Assembly (NCBI GenBank): GCA_025558075.1
Contig: JAHLKF010000008.1
Span: 496,001 to 560,000, forward strand
Source: Gaertneriomyces semiglobifer
Taxonomy: Eukaryota; Chytridiomycota; Chytridiomycetes; Spizellomycetales; Spizellomycetaceae
DNA: 64,000 nt
Reading direction: 5' to 3'
A program made the translations under genes and the position numbers. The notes below the pieces were generated by a model. That model did no database searches, was not told where the DNA came from, and saw only the letters and a program-made list of their open reading frames with translations. Every line of letters begins with the position of its first letter. Positions within the stretch are counted from its first letter, which is position 1. This document shows positions 11,915 through 22,926 of this stretch, in pieces.

Positions 11915-12178
11915 AATTCTCCTGCGCTGCCTACCAGGTTTCCGTCGCAACAACTGTCGTTCTTCGAATCGCAGCTGTTTTTAAAAGGCTTTCCACTTTC
12001 TGTGGCGCGTTTATGTTGACCTTTCTTCCGAGCCAGCCAGCAACGTCTTCTTTTAAAGAGATCCTGAACGGAAGCACAGAACGGCAAGGAAAAAGCATAG
12101 CTTAACCTATTAAGATACTTGTCATCAGTCTCGAAGCTTGGATTCGCTTTTACGGCGGTTTGGTGTGTCGTCGGTACA
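11915..12178. promoter_or_regulatory. Divergent promoter between RPR2 and MPE1
   Basis: These 264 bp lie between the start codons of two RNA-processing genes transcribed away from each other. They may be co-expressed. No TATA element or repeated motif was evident. Confidence 0.45.
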
Positions 12179-14194
12179 ATGTCCGTCATATTCTACAAGT
12201 TCAAATCCGCAAAGGATTATGATACGATCACGTTTGATGGGCCGACGCTCACCGTTTGGGAGCTGAAAAGGGAAATAATGACGGCGAAGAAGTTGGGAGA
12301 TGGGAAGGGCTTTGACCTAGTGCTTCATGAAGTTGGTAGTGGTGATGGTAGATGTCAATGCTTAGAGCGTAGAATACCTCTTCTATTTTGCTGACCAACT
12401 TACTTTGACTGCAATCAGAATATAAAGATGACTTATTTGCTGTACCTCGAAATACGTCTGTTCTGGTTTCCCGTCGTCCTGCAGTCAAACCTGGTAAGGG
12501 CACGGCACAAAAGTACCTGGCCAGCTCTGGACCCTCGGGCGGTGGTAGAGTCGTGCCACTGGCCAGTCTGCCGATGGGAGGGCATGCTGCGTCAGCACCA
12601 GGTAGTGGAGCTAGAGTACTTGTTAACAAAGGGTTAGTACGATACTTCTTAATGTGCGTTCCTGCTCCATTTGCTGATTGAGAATTGGGACTCCCACAGA
12701 GCTCGACCCCTACATGCACTTGCTGGAATGGGGCAACCGACGTCAGAAATTACCGGCGAAACGGAGGAGGAAAGGATAGCGAATATGTTCAAGCTTCAGA
12801 CGGAGCAATGGGAAGAGACTCAGGACAAAATGGCCATGCAAAAACCGATTCATCGGCCATTTCAGAGACCGCCATTCCGAGGTGGTGCACATGCAGGAGG
12901 AAGTGGGTCACATCAAGCTGGACAGGAAGGAGGGAACGGGCATGGTGGTTGGCAAAAAAATGACTGGCAGCAGAATAGAGCACCGCCGCCTGGATATATC
13001 TGTTATCGTTGTGGTCAAAAAGGCCACTTCATATCCAACTGTCCAACGCTCGGCGATAGTACATTTGATCGTCCTAAACTAAAGCGTACTACTGGTATTC
13101 CGAAGATTTTTCTGCAAACGGTTGACGAGTCAGCTGCATCTGAAGGTGGTGTTATGGTCACGCAAAATGGTGAGCTCGTTCGGGCGCGGCCGAACGATGA
13201 AGCCTGGGCGACACTATCGTCGCGCGCGCAGGTGCTGTCGGGCGACCCGTATGAGTTGGCTCCCCGTACTCCAGCTCTCACTTGTCCTCTGTGCAGCCGG
13301 TTAATCCGGGATGCAACTAGAACGGCTTGCTGTGGAACTGTCTTTTGTGAGGAATGCATTCGTGGATATCTACTTGGTGAAAACGACTCGGCGCCTCCTA
13401 AGGTTGAAGGAGAGGACGGTCTGGAATGTCCAGCTTGCGCCAGGAACTTAGATCTGGAAGGATTGGAGGTAGCAGAAGGTGTAAGGAGAGAGGTCGACAA
13501 TGTTCTAAAGGAATGGATCAAATCAAGAGGCGGCAGTTTGAATGTAGGCGCTAGCACTGGGGCCGAAGACAAGACGCGAGGTGCTAGTCCGGCGGTAGCT
13601 GAGGCTCCCGTGAAGACATCATCAGGGGCAAGGGCATCTCCTGGTGCGACAACAGCGCCGCCTCCGGTGACAACCAGTAGCGTTCCAGTTGCACCTCTTC
13701 CTGCAGTTGTGCATAGTGTCCCTGTTATATCTCGTCCCAAAACCGCTGCCAAGCCGTTCAAATTCATCTCGAAGCCTTCAACTACCACGGATGGGCCAGC
13801 CTCAACGTCGGCTCCAACGATTTCCCATTCAGCTCCAGCTTCAGCACCTACTGTTGTAGAAACTGGCCCTGCACCTTCATTGAAGCCGACGGTAATACAA
13901 AGACCGGCCAGACCGCCATCCAGACCAGATATACCCCCGCCCGAATTTGAGCCGTACTTTGATCCGTATTTCATGGGCCATCCGCCACCGTTTGATCCTA
14001 TGGGCCCCGTGGGAATGTATCCCCCTGAGCCATTTGCAGGGTTTGATCCTCGCTGGGGACCTCCTCCTCCAACGGGGCCCGGCTACGATCCGAGATTTGG
14101 TGGGCCACCTCCAATGGATTATGAAGGGCGACACAGAGGTTACGGGGATCGCTGGGGACGGGAGGAGCGATGGGGCCCTTATAGACGAAGGTAG
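12179..14194 (+). CDS. MPE1: Cleavage and polyadenylation factor subunit Mpe1/RBBP6 (DWNN-CCHC-RING)
   Basis: Exons 12179-12347, 12419-12632 and 12700-14194 give 625 residues. The first about 76 residues are a DWNN ubiquitin-like domain (MSVIFYKFKSAKDYDTI, DLVLHEVGSGDEYKDD across intron 1, VPRNTSVLVSRRPA). A linker with EEERIANMFKLQTEQWEETQDKM is characteristic of Mpe1. A zinc knuckle CYRCGQKGHFISNC starts at about residue 229. A RING/U-box-like zinc domain (CPLCSRLIRDATRTACCGTVFCEEC ... CPAC) spans about 323-374. The C-terminus is a long Ser/Thr/Ala then Pro-rich tail ending in Arg/Gly/Tyr. Mpe1 sits in the nuclease module of CPF, helps recognise the poly(A) signal and activates the Ysh1 endonuclease. 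All metal ligands look intact. Confidence 0.94.
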
Positions 14195-14506
14195 AACTCT
14201 TAACTCCCCATTGAGGCATTATTTGAAAAGGAGCATGTTCCGCTTCAAATCTCCTGTTGTCGCGAAATACATACACATCCTCTGCCCAGTTCTGAAGCAC
14301 ATATTATTTTGGAGTAAATGCTGCGCAAGCATTTCAAGGTCCAGTAATTAATGAACGCGCGCGGTTATTGCTTACGTCAGCCACGCAACGCGCGCAACAC
14401 GCTTCCAGGAGATGAGGCCCAATATACTCGTCGGCTGCTCGCACGTTGATAGGCCTCAACGCAGGTCGATAACTCCGAATTTCCCACTCTCCGTGAGCTT
14501 CAAGGA
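14195..14506. other. Short intergenic spacer
   Basis: These 312 bp lie between MPE1 and the first PP2A B'' gene, both on the plus strand. Nothing recognisable was found. Confidence 0.5.
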
Positions 14507-16623
14507 ATGCGTACGCGTAGAATGGCAGCAATAGCAGCATTACACGACGAAATTGGCATCGCGCAGGCAGCTGAGCGAGAGAACGGCTTGGCATTTGCTT
14601 CAGACGAAGCCAAGATCCGCGCGCGGAAATATGGCACTGTGGAAGAAAGAGATAAGAGCGTCAGGCGACGGAATGGTTCATGGAGCCTGAAGCTGAAAAA
14701 GAATGTTGTTGGTGTCAGTGAAACCGAGGCTGCTAGCGACGTGAAGTCTTCTGAACCGATGCCGCGGCTGCGCGAACTTCCGCGATTATGGAAGAGGTCG
14801 GATAAAGATTGGAAGGAGTTTTTGAGCGGGCTATTGGTACGTTGCATTGACAAAAGGGCACCATTTATATCCGTAACGGGCTGTGGTAGTAACTGGGTGA
14901 CGATTTGACATGTCCAGGCAAAAGCGTCAAAAGAGTATACGAATGTGGCGTCAAGTGTAGACAGTCAACAGGGTTCCAAGGGCTTGATGGAATTGGAGTT
15001 CGTCAGAATCACACAAGCCTTAGGAATCCCTCGCTTCTTCAACCGGGTTTTCTGGAGACGATGCGTTGAGAGTCAACCAAGCTGGGTAGCTGCCTCCACA
15101 GAAGCGGTAAATCCGGAGAGCCAAGGCAATAAAGCTAAAGGTCTATATAATGGACAAGTCGTTGCGCTTGAGGACATAGAAGGGTGAGATTTCCTTCGAG
15201 CAGGCCACTCTTAATCAGAAGCTTGATGCGTATCCGTGGTACTAGATTGCTCAGCAATATCAAGCCGCCGAAATCAGGCCCAAGCTTCCAGAACTTGGCA
15301 TTCATACTTCTCGCTGACTCCGCAACACACATTCACCCAGACTCACTTCGCCTGGTTCTTATGGATCTCGTCGATAATCATCCGGGCTTGCGGTTCCTTG
15401 CGTCACAAGAAATATTCAAGAGGCGATATGTCGATACGGTCTTGCTTCGAATCTTTTGGGACCGTCGCAGGAACACTTCAACTGCTCTTGCCTTATCCGA
15501 CTTTGGCAAATTCTACGAAACGATAGTTAAGATTGAAGGGGAGCAAGATATAAATCTCACAAAGACAGTCCTGAGCTATAAACATTTCTACGTGATCTAC
15601 TGCAAGTTCTGGGAGATGGACGAAGATCATGATATGAAAGTAGGATGGAAAGAATTTCGGAGAGGGTTTGGAGGAGAGTGGGGCTTTGGCGGATTTGGTG
15701 GTGGCACGGCTGGTGTCAGCGAAACAATGCTTTGGCGGGTGTTTGAAGGATGGGGTTGGTGTGACAGAATTGATGATGAGGTATCAACCGATGATGTGAC
15801 AGAAAACACAGAGAAGGTTGACGCCTCGGATACGATGGACGTTGATGAGAAAGCCTCAGCCACAGGGGAACGAGCGGGGCTTGTTCGTCAGGCGGCGTTT
15901 ACGAACTTGGATATGATGGATATCGATGAGAATGACGAGGAGGCATTATCGTGGGCGTTGCCTGCATCCATTCCAGTGTCTCGCTCACCGTCACCGATCA
16001 AGCGTTCCGAGAAGCCGAGACGGAAATACATGACGTACCCGCAGTTTGCACACTTTCTCCTTTCCCTGCACTCGCCCACTCCGCAGTCAACCGAGTATTT
16101 TTTCCGATGTTTGGACTTGGATGGCGACGGTGTCATATCCCTTCACGAGCTTCGTACGTTTTACAACTCTTCCCGAAGACATTTGGCACGCCTTTCAGGT
16201 GAAGGGTTCTCTTTCTCCGACTGGGTGTGCACCATTCTAGATATCCTTCACATCCCGCAATCCAAGCCATATATCCGATTGTCCAACCTGCTCGCCCCCT
16301 TTGTGCCTCGCGACCTCATCTTTGGCCTGCTTTTCAACTTTTCCGCGTACGAGCATCACATACGACGGTGCTTAGACCCTGTATTCCGGGAATGGGACGA
16401 GAGTGATGGTTTGAGTGGTTGGGATAAGTTTGCGGAAAGAGCATATGACGAACTAGCCGGCGATGATTGGTGTAGTGATGACGACGAGCAACGAGCATTG
16501 CATTTGAGCGGAGGAGACGTGGAAGTCGAGATTGACTGGAATGAGAGCGACGACAGTGAAAGCTACAGTGAAGAGGGAAGTCTGAAAGGGAGTGGGAGTG
16601 AGGAGAGCCTAAAAGATATCTAG
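14507..16623 (+). CDS. PP2A regulatory subunit B'' (PPP2R3-like), both EF-hands present
   Basis: Exons 14507-14836, 14918-15183 and 15255-16623 give 654 residues. The family signatures are IPRFFNRVFW, LMDLVDNHPGLRFLA, RRYVDTVLLRIFWDR, and YKHFYVIYCKFWEMDEDHD. Two canonical EF-hand loops are visible: DEDHDMKVGWKE at about 321-332 and DLDGDGVISLHE at about 486-497, both with acidic residues at positions 1, 3, 5 and 12. B'' subunits direct PP2A to substrates and respond to Ca2+. A Gly/Phe-rich insert (about 336-352) follows the first EF-hand, and an acidic insert precedes the second. The C-terminus is a D/E/S tail. A distant paralogue lies 2.7 kb downstream on the other strand. The start at 14507 is the first ATG of the open exon; a further upstream exon cannot be excluded. 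Confidence 0.87.
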
Positions 16624-16827
16624 TTACGCTCGACTTGTTCTATGCTCATGTTTTGGATAATGTCCTTAAAGTAACTTATTAGATACTAATAATGCAAGAC
16701 ACCTCATCAACGACCAAAAGTATTGCATGCATGCAGGACATATGTATTTTTTGGTATTTATACAAATGGACCGAGTTCGTGCTAATGAGTCCAGCTCACA
16801 GCGGCGTTCTCACTATCGTCCGGTCAT

Positions 16828-18318
16828 TCATACGCTCTGGGCAGCTTGAGGACAGGCAGCTTTGGCGGCATCGCGGGCTGTAGCACACAGGTTCAACTCG
16901 TTTCCACGCCCTTCGCCGTTCAACTTGTTCGCGCACTTGTTGAACAACCTGTCGCCTACGCGACCACAAGCAGCGCCGACGCCTACGAAGGTATCTTGAG
17001 CGACTTGGAATTGGCGTTGAGGGTCCGTCGAACGGACGAGTGGGTCAAAGGTGAGTCCCTCAACGGAATCGGGTTGGAAAAGAACGTTGCCTCCTGCGGG
17101 AGGTGGTGTAGGGGCGGATGTCGGTCGTGCTGCTGGATCGACAGTTACAGTTGCAATCGTGGTCACCGTAACAATGACGGTCTCGATATTGGACGTAGTG
17201 GTTGGAGTAGGGACAGGAAGGGCGGTAACCTGTCCACCAGTGTTTCCACCATTGCCACCTCCCGGCAGCTCGGTAACAAACGTAGTCTGAATACCAATTG
17301 CAGCGTTGAAATCATCTGCAAGCTTGCCCAAGCTTTGCAGCGTGGTAGCATTTAGATTTTTCCCGCCTTTCAAGTTAGCGGCAACAATTGCAGCTTGAGC
17401 AGCTCTGCAAGCGGTAACGGTGTCGGCAGCAGCTTTACACTGATCGCCTAGCCTGTCGCAGATGAAATTGGCAACAATAGCTGGGTTGAGAGCTGAGGCT
17501 TGGCCACCGAAGATGGCATCGGTTTGGAAACCGCCTGGAACAAATCGAACTTCTTGCGCGCGTTCGCCTGCAGGATCAGCACCAAGCGCGACTCTGAGCT
17601 GGGCAGCTGATGCTTGACAGGATCCGAGGTTTCCTGATGCAGGCGGAGCAGGCGCCGGCGGAGCGGGGGCAGGAGGTGCCGGAGGTGCGGGAGGTGCCTG
17701 GGTAGGAGCAGGGGCCGGAGGAGGTGCTTGCCCTCCAGTGTTCCCGCCATTGCCCCCGGGTGCACCGGCAAAGTCGGTGAAGCCAGCTTCAACGACGAGT
17801 TGCGCAATGCTCTTGCCATCCGCAGGGATGGTGGTTCCTCCTAATACACTTTGAAGGCTCTGTACCGCCTTTGCGTTGTAAGCGTCTGCACCTTGCAAGT
17901 TGTCCTCGGGGCTTATAAACGGTAAGACTCCGCGCAAAGCCGCAGTAGCTGGGAGGGCCGGATCCTCGCAGAACTTTGGCCGGCCGGCTCCGTTCAGTGG
18001 GTTGAAGTTTTGCTCGGCGTGGACCAGTTTGGCGGCGGCCGCAATGAATGCGGGATTCGCTGCGTCTCCGCTTGAAATGACTTCGTCCGCCAATCGCAGC
18101 TTGTCGCAAGGATCTGCTGCTCCTAACAGTGTGCTAGGAACACGACCGCCAAGTGTACCGCCAAGACCAGGCTGTGCGAATGGCAGACCACCTATTTCAC
18201 CTTGAACCGGAGGGTTCTGTTGACCGAAGCGTCGGGGGTAGAGGTTGGGGAGAGGGCTAGCAATAGCACTGCCAGCAGCGCATGCAGCAAGGAAGGAAGA
18301 AAAGAGGATAGCCTTCAT
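16828..18318 (-). CDS. Secreted modular Cys protein with Ala/Pro and Gly-rich linkers
   Basis: This is a single exon of 496 residues. It starts with a clean signal peptide (MKAILFSSFLAACAAGSAIAS) followed by YPRR, a possible Kex2 site. Three Cys-containing modules can be seen. The first has DPCDKLRLADEVI and FCEDP, the second NFICDRLGDQCKAAADTVTAC, the third ACGRVGDRLFNKC and LNLCATARDAAKAAC. Modules two and three share a C-x-R-x-G-D...C...C spacing, suggesting internal duplication. The linkers repeat GGNGGNTGGQ twice and include a long Pro/Ala run, as in cell-wall or matrix proteins. No transmembrane segment or GPI signal is visible at the end (CPQAAQSV). I do not recognise a named family. 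The gene is convergent with the first B'' gene and lies between the two B'' paralogues. Confidence 0.8.
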   Translation of the reverse strand: MKAILFSSFLAACAAGSAIASPLPNLYPRRFGQQNPPVQGEIGGLPFAQPGLGGTLGGRVPSTLLGAADPCDKLRLADEVISSGDAANPAFIAAAAKLVHAEQNFNPLNGAGRPKFCEDPALPATAALRGVLPFISPEDNLQGADAYNAKAVQSLQSVLGGTTIPADGKSIAQLVVEAGFTDFAGAPGGNGGNTGGQAPPPAPAPTQAPPAPPAPPAPAPPAPAPPASGNLGSCQASAAQLRVALGADPAGERAQEVRFVPGGFQTDAIFGGQASALNPAIVANFICDRLGDQCKAAADTVTACRAAQAAIVAANLKGGKNLNATTLQSLGKLADDFNAAIGIQTTFVTELPGGGNGGNTGGQVTALPVPTPTTTSNIETVIVTVTTIATVTVDPAARPTSAPTPPPAGGNVLFQPDSVEGLTFDPLVRSTDPQRQFQVAQDTFVGVGAACGRVGDRLFNKCANKLNGEGRGNELNLCATARDAAKAACPQAAQSV

Positions 18319-19357
18319 CTTGGAATTGGAATATCGTATCTATGCTCTATTGGAATCTATGGACCCGGTGTACGAGTTGTTCTATTTGTCGAAATGGTGC
18401 TTGGTATATCTGAATGCTGAAAATGAAGTGCGAGGCATCCCACCGGGCCTCGCCTTTTGAAGCAGCTCGAACCTGGTCCCGAAAGCTAATTCCTCCTTTA
18501 CTGTTTTTTTTTGTTGACATGCGGCCGGCCTGACACATGGCTATGATGAACGCCGCGACAGTCATGACCTCCTCAAGATCGAGACGGCGGGCATTCAACT
18601 TCCTACTGGTTCGCCGCAACATGCAGTCATCAACTGTACCATCCCGCCATCTTGCACTGCCCTAAACAATGTGAGAGAGGACCCCAAATGAACACCAGCA
18701 TCCCAGGACCTGAACTAGAACATGAATCGTCCCCTCCTCAATCAATCTTTTCTCCCTTATCATTATTCCATCTCTCTCCCCCGTCTGCGTCAACGTTTAA
18801 TCCTTCTTTAGTGGTCATAACTTTTTCAGGTCTTTGAAACTCATTCACGACGTCGTTCGCTGTTGCACACGCCGTTCGCAAAATCTGATATTAAAACTTG
18901 GGGACCGCGCGCGTTTCGGAGTTTACATAATCATCCTTGTTAACGTAATCAGACCGTGCTTTAATTTCCACTAATTAAACATTTCTCTGATATGTTTCTG
19001 GAATGAAAAGGTTTCGCTTATTTCGGCGTAAGTGAACTATTCTTTAAACTGTCCCATAGATGTACTATGCAACACGTCCTAACTTGCAAACTAGAGCAAA
19101 ATCCTTGCATGTCACTAGATTAATTCTGTCCTGATGATATCTCAGCTCTCACATTAAACTTTGGCTGGTATTACCTATAACCCTATTAGCTGCGGTATTC
19201 CCATGGGCGGCCTCCGGCATCGCAACGTGGGCGTATGCGTAAGATTGCCCACACCAGGCTGTCCATCTATCGCCCGCCGTTCGCATGCGCATTATCCTCT
19301 GTGTAGTCGACTCTCTTTCTAGCAGCCACCGTCTTCAGTCTCCACATACGCCGCTTA
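18319..19357. other. Intergenic, partly AT-rich
   Basis: This 1.04-kb spacer lies upstream of the secreted-protein gene and downstream of the second B'' gene. The part from about 18930 to 19190 is AT-rich. No gene, RNA or repeat was recognised. Confidence 0.45.
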
Positions 19358-21796
19358 TCAATTCTTATGAACACACTCTTGTTCATAACCATCACAACTG
19401 TCAGAGACATCATCACATTCGCTTTCAGCTCCATCTCCGACAAGGGTGCGATACTCTCCTTCTATCCAAGCCTTCCACCCTTTGATGAAAAACCCACTTT
19501 CACCGTCTTCATGCTCGCTCGATTCTGTATCATCTTCGGAACAAGGAGCATTCGGACTCTTTTCGATATAGCACAAGAGCTCTCCAGAATTACTTTCTCC
19601 CAACATCAGTCTTAGCACCGTCAGTGTCGCTTCAGGATCCCGTTTCCAATCTCTCAAAGTCACGAAATGCTTTCCAGGCGATAGTCGGAGCACGTCGTGT
19701 ACTAGGCAAAGGAAATCGCTGGGACAATAGAACTCGTCGGGAATATCATAAATATCTGCCGTTGCGTGTTCATCGGCGGAAGCTAGCCGTGCGGGGTCGA
19801 CCATTTGCGCAGCAAGGCAATGCGTGTATACTGTTTCCAGTTCATGCAGAGATAACATTCCGTCTCCATCCAGGTCCAGTAAGTGGAACCAATAAGCGAG
19901 GGACGTAGGATGAGACCGATTATGAACCGCCAGTAGGAAGAGGACAAAATCCCCAAAGGTGAACATCTTGCGCTCTGAGTGTTCCGTCTCATTAGTTGTC
20001 GGTTGCAAATGTAAAGTGTCTGCATCAACGCCTGTATCAGATCCTTCAGACGCAGAGTCCTTTACGACAACCTCACTAACGATCACACGAGTCCCAAATA
20101 TCTCCATTGCCCGCTCACAAATAAACGCCCATGCACCAGCGCCGCGATGGGAATCTGTGGCATCTATGCTGCCTCTTCTCCCATCGAGCGCAACCACAGG
20201 GGTTAATCCCATTCCGAGAGTTTTGAGCAGATCACTATCATCCAAAAGCATGTCCAATTGATTTTCCAACATCGCGTCGGCAGCACGTTGTGGATTCCTC
20301 ATGCATCCTTCCCAGAATCGACAGTACGCGACGTAAAAGTCTTTGTAGCACCAACCAGATATATCGACTCTCCGCCGGCTTTCGCTCTGGCCGTCGTTGT
20401 CACTTTCGCTGGACTGCCACATCTCTACGCCTAAACAGTCTTCCACCTGCTCTATTCTTGCAATCTGTCCAATGACATTCAGCTTTTTCCATTCCCGCAA
20501 TGACATACGGCCGTTGAACGGATTTGATTTTTCGTAAAAGAGGCGCGTCGTAACATATGTTCGATAGTGGTCCAAAAACGCTGAAGACCGCAGGAAGGTA
20601 TACGCAGGATGATGCTGCAGTAACGATGTCAGCAGGGGTGCCAGGTCCGACGGCACTAGGTATGATAATGCGGCCGATTTCGGATAGCACGTATGAGTTG
20701 GCGCAAGCAGGTGAAATGAAAGCGTTTCGGGATCTGACGTGCCATGGATTGAGGTGAACCATATCCAAAAAGTATGGAATGCTTCTGCAGAAATTTGTGC
20801 ATTCAAATCATCCGATGAGCACGTGGAGCAGGTACCGTGCTCGTCGCTGTCAGAAGAGGCAGTATGCTCCAGAATTCGTTTGAACAAAGTACTGTTGAAA
20901 TGCTGGTTAAATCCAAGACGTAGCGTGACATCAACAAACTCTTGCTCTGACAAGGTGCCCCCACCGAAGCACGTCAAAAAGTGAGGTGGTTCTGGGCTTG
21001 GTGACATGCGAGAATAGAATCGCGGTACCTCTTGTACTGGCGCAACGAGTATAAGATCAGGGAAGCTTTCCAAAGTCGGTAGATCGCCGGAGCCGTTTGC
21101 AGTGGTATCCTGCTCATATACTAGGTCGCACAAAGCGCTCGATACAGGAGAGAGTATGTCTTCCTTCCCGTCGTCCAATGATATCGCACTGTCCTGCCGC
21201 TGTCGCTCATCCATCACTTGCACCTCATAGTCCTCCTCCTCCGCCAGCAGAACGTCGTGCGGAGACGCCACTTCGTGGTTCTCTTGCAAAAGGACTACTC
21301 CGCGGTCAAGAGTACCACTTGAGCCTTCGTCCTCTACATTCACGTTGGCATCCTGGTATTTTCGTGGCGGCGACGGCAAATGTTCAATGTGAAGATGAAG
21401 CTCCTTAGGCAAGCCAAACGAAATCGTCTGGCGACGGAGATGATACATGTCGTCGAACAGAACATATCTCACTAATCGCCCAATGTCCTTGGGCAAGAGG
21501 CTTTCGACCGTCTCCAAGCCGGTTATGACGGGCGATGGTATAAATTTGGCGGCAAAGTGGGCATACGCACGAACTGTAAAGAGGCAACGATACTTGATGT
21601 CGTCAATGTACGATGTGTCCTGGCGTTGTTCTAATTCTTGCTGATGAGTCGTCGTAACAGTTTGGGACGAGACGGTTGCTGTCGCGTTACAAGAGGCATG
21701 TTGAAGTTGTGGTGTCGATAGATCGCTTTCGGTTTTGGAACCCAGAGGGCTCCACATATACGAAAGCAATAGGCCCGCTGCATACCTGACCGGCAT
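19358..21796 (-). CDS. Divergent PP2A B''-like subunit, first EF-hand lost
   Basis: This is a single open frame giving 812 residues from ATG 21796. The frame continues upstream to 21844 without another ATG, so an upstream exon is possible. The N-terminal 280 residues are acidic and disordered. The B'' core follows: GTLSEQEFVDVTLRLGFNQHFN, then LLTSLLQHHPAYTFL, YVTTRLFYEKSNPFNGRMS, and YKDFYVAYCRFWEG. In B'' proteins the last segment runs into EF-hand 1, but here it continues as CMRNPQRAADAM and has no calcium ligands. EF-hand 2, DLDGDGMLSLHE (about 641-652), is intact. The tail is strongly acidic. It is homologous to the plus-strand B'' gene at 14507 but differs greatly, so the duplication is old. 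It may be a PP2A scaffold partner with altered Ca2+ response. Confidence 0.78.
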   Translation of the reverse strand: MPVRYAAGLLLSYMWSPLGSKTESDLSTPQLQHASCNATATVSSQTVTTTHQQELEQRQDTSYIDDIKYRCLFTVRAYAHFAAKFIPSPVITGLETVESLLPKDIGRLVRYVLFDDMYHLRRQTISFGLPKELHLHIEHLPSPPRKYQDANVNVEDEGSSGTLDRGVVLLQENHEVASPHDVLLAEEEDYEVQVMDERQRQDSAISLDDGKEDILSPVSSALCDLVYEQDTTANGSGDLPTLESFPDLILVAPVQEVPRFYSRMSPSPEPPHFLTCFGGGTLSEQEFVDVTLRLGFNQHFNSTLFKRILEHTASSDSDEHGTCSTCSSDDLNAQISAEAFHTFWIWFTSIHGTSDPETLSFHLLAPTHTCYPKSAALSYLVPSDLAPLLTSLLQHHPAYTFLRSSAFLDHYRTYVTTRLFYEKSNPFNGRMSLREWKKLNVIGQIARIEQVEDCLGVEMWQSSESDNDGQSESRRRVDISGWCYKDFYVAYCRFWEGCMRNPQRAADAMLENQLDMLLDDSDLLKTLGMGLTPVVALDGRRGSIDATDSHRGAGAWAFICERAMEIFGTRVIVSEVVVKDSASEGSDTGVDADTLHLQPTTNETEHSERKMFTFGDFVLFLLAVHNRSHPTSLAYWFHLLDLDGDGMLSLHELETVYTHCLAAQMVDPARLASADEHATADIYDIPDEFYCPSDFLCLVHDVLRLSPGKHFVTLRDWKRDPEATLTVLRLMLGESNSGELLCYIEKSPNAPCSEDDTESSEHEDGESGFFIKGWKAWIEGEYRTLVGDGAESECDDVSDSCDGYEQECVHKN

Positions 21797-22926
21797 AGTT
21801 GGGCGCCTGAGGTTTTCCTTTGGTTTAGACCTGATGAGGTTCAATGTATGAATATTTGAAAGACGAGTCGTGTGCTCGCAGCCATTCCTCCTGCCAAAGC
21901 GGCGGTTTCGCCAGTGGTGGTTGATGAACTCTTCTCTCGCAAGTTTGTCAAATCGTTGCTGATTTGCTTTTCTAATTCAGAGAATTCGAATGCAATCCGA
22001 ACGCAACAAGAGGCTCGGCGATTGATAGTTCTTTTCAGGTGTGTTGATGTGGCTAATACTCAATCCGAAATGAGTAAAAGTGGATGGGATAGATGTGCTT
22101 GACTGAGCAAAAGTACAAATGAGGTCACGGTCAAAAGGGCAGGATGGTAGCCGACGACTCCGACTTTAAATGGCGGACCTCCTGGCAAAAGCTAATTCAT
22201 GGAACCGTAATAAGCTGCCTTAGCCTCCGCGTTGTTCGTCTGCTTCCCCGCCCCCAACCACCAATAATAAAACCTAATTACACTGTCCGTCGTCGTCGTC
22301 GTCGTCGTCTCTCCCCTCGCTCGCTAACTCTTTCAAGGTTGTAGCTGCTTTGGTTCTGTGAGAAAAAATCCCGCCTTTGCTGCGACCGATCGTCGACTGA
22401 CAGCGTTCGCCCGACGCAGATTGGAGATGACGTAAGGCACGTATCCCATCAAGTTATTGATACTCGCATATGTGACGCAATAGGTACACGTGCCGTCATG
22501 TGCGCTCCCGTGGTTGAAATGTTTCGATTATCGAATTGAAGAACAAATGGCCGTCGGAGTTCAGCGAATTATCGGAGTGTCCGACGCGTGGCGGCACAGT
22601 TTCCGTAAGCCCCCGGATTCCCATCCCTTTGCTCAAAGCTGAGAACTTGGCCGACTGGATCCAGAACTTGCCAAGGCAGTCGAGAAAAAAAAACTAACGA
22701 TACGAACTGCAGCATAAAACCCCGTAGTGCCCGACCAACGGCTCTGGATGAGGTTACGGATGGCTTGGAGCCTTGAGCAGTGGGAAAAATATATATATTC
22801 AGCTACCTGGATAGTCACCTCCAATCTAATCCATAAATCTACCTCGGCAGAGCACATATCGGTCTAAGGAGGTTGGTGTTGATAATTAGCAACTTGAAGG
22901 TTTCTGTCGATCTGCCGTGAGGAGAT
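21797..22926. promoter_or_regulatory. Divergent intergenic region between B''-like gene and P-type ATPase
   Basis: This 1.13-kb region serves two divergent genes. It contains a trinucleotide (CGT)n tract at 22288-22309, a CACGTG at about 22485-22490, and an AATATATATATT element near 22786-22799, about 130 bp before the ATPase start, which could act as a TATA box. Confidence 0.45.
22288..22309 (+). repeat. (CGT)n microsatellite
   Basis: A short run of seven CGT units lies in the promoter interval, outside any coding region. Confidence 0.8.
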
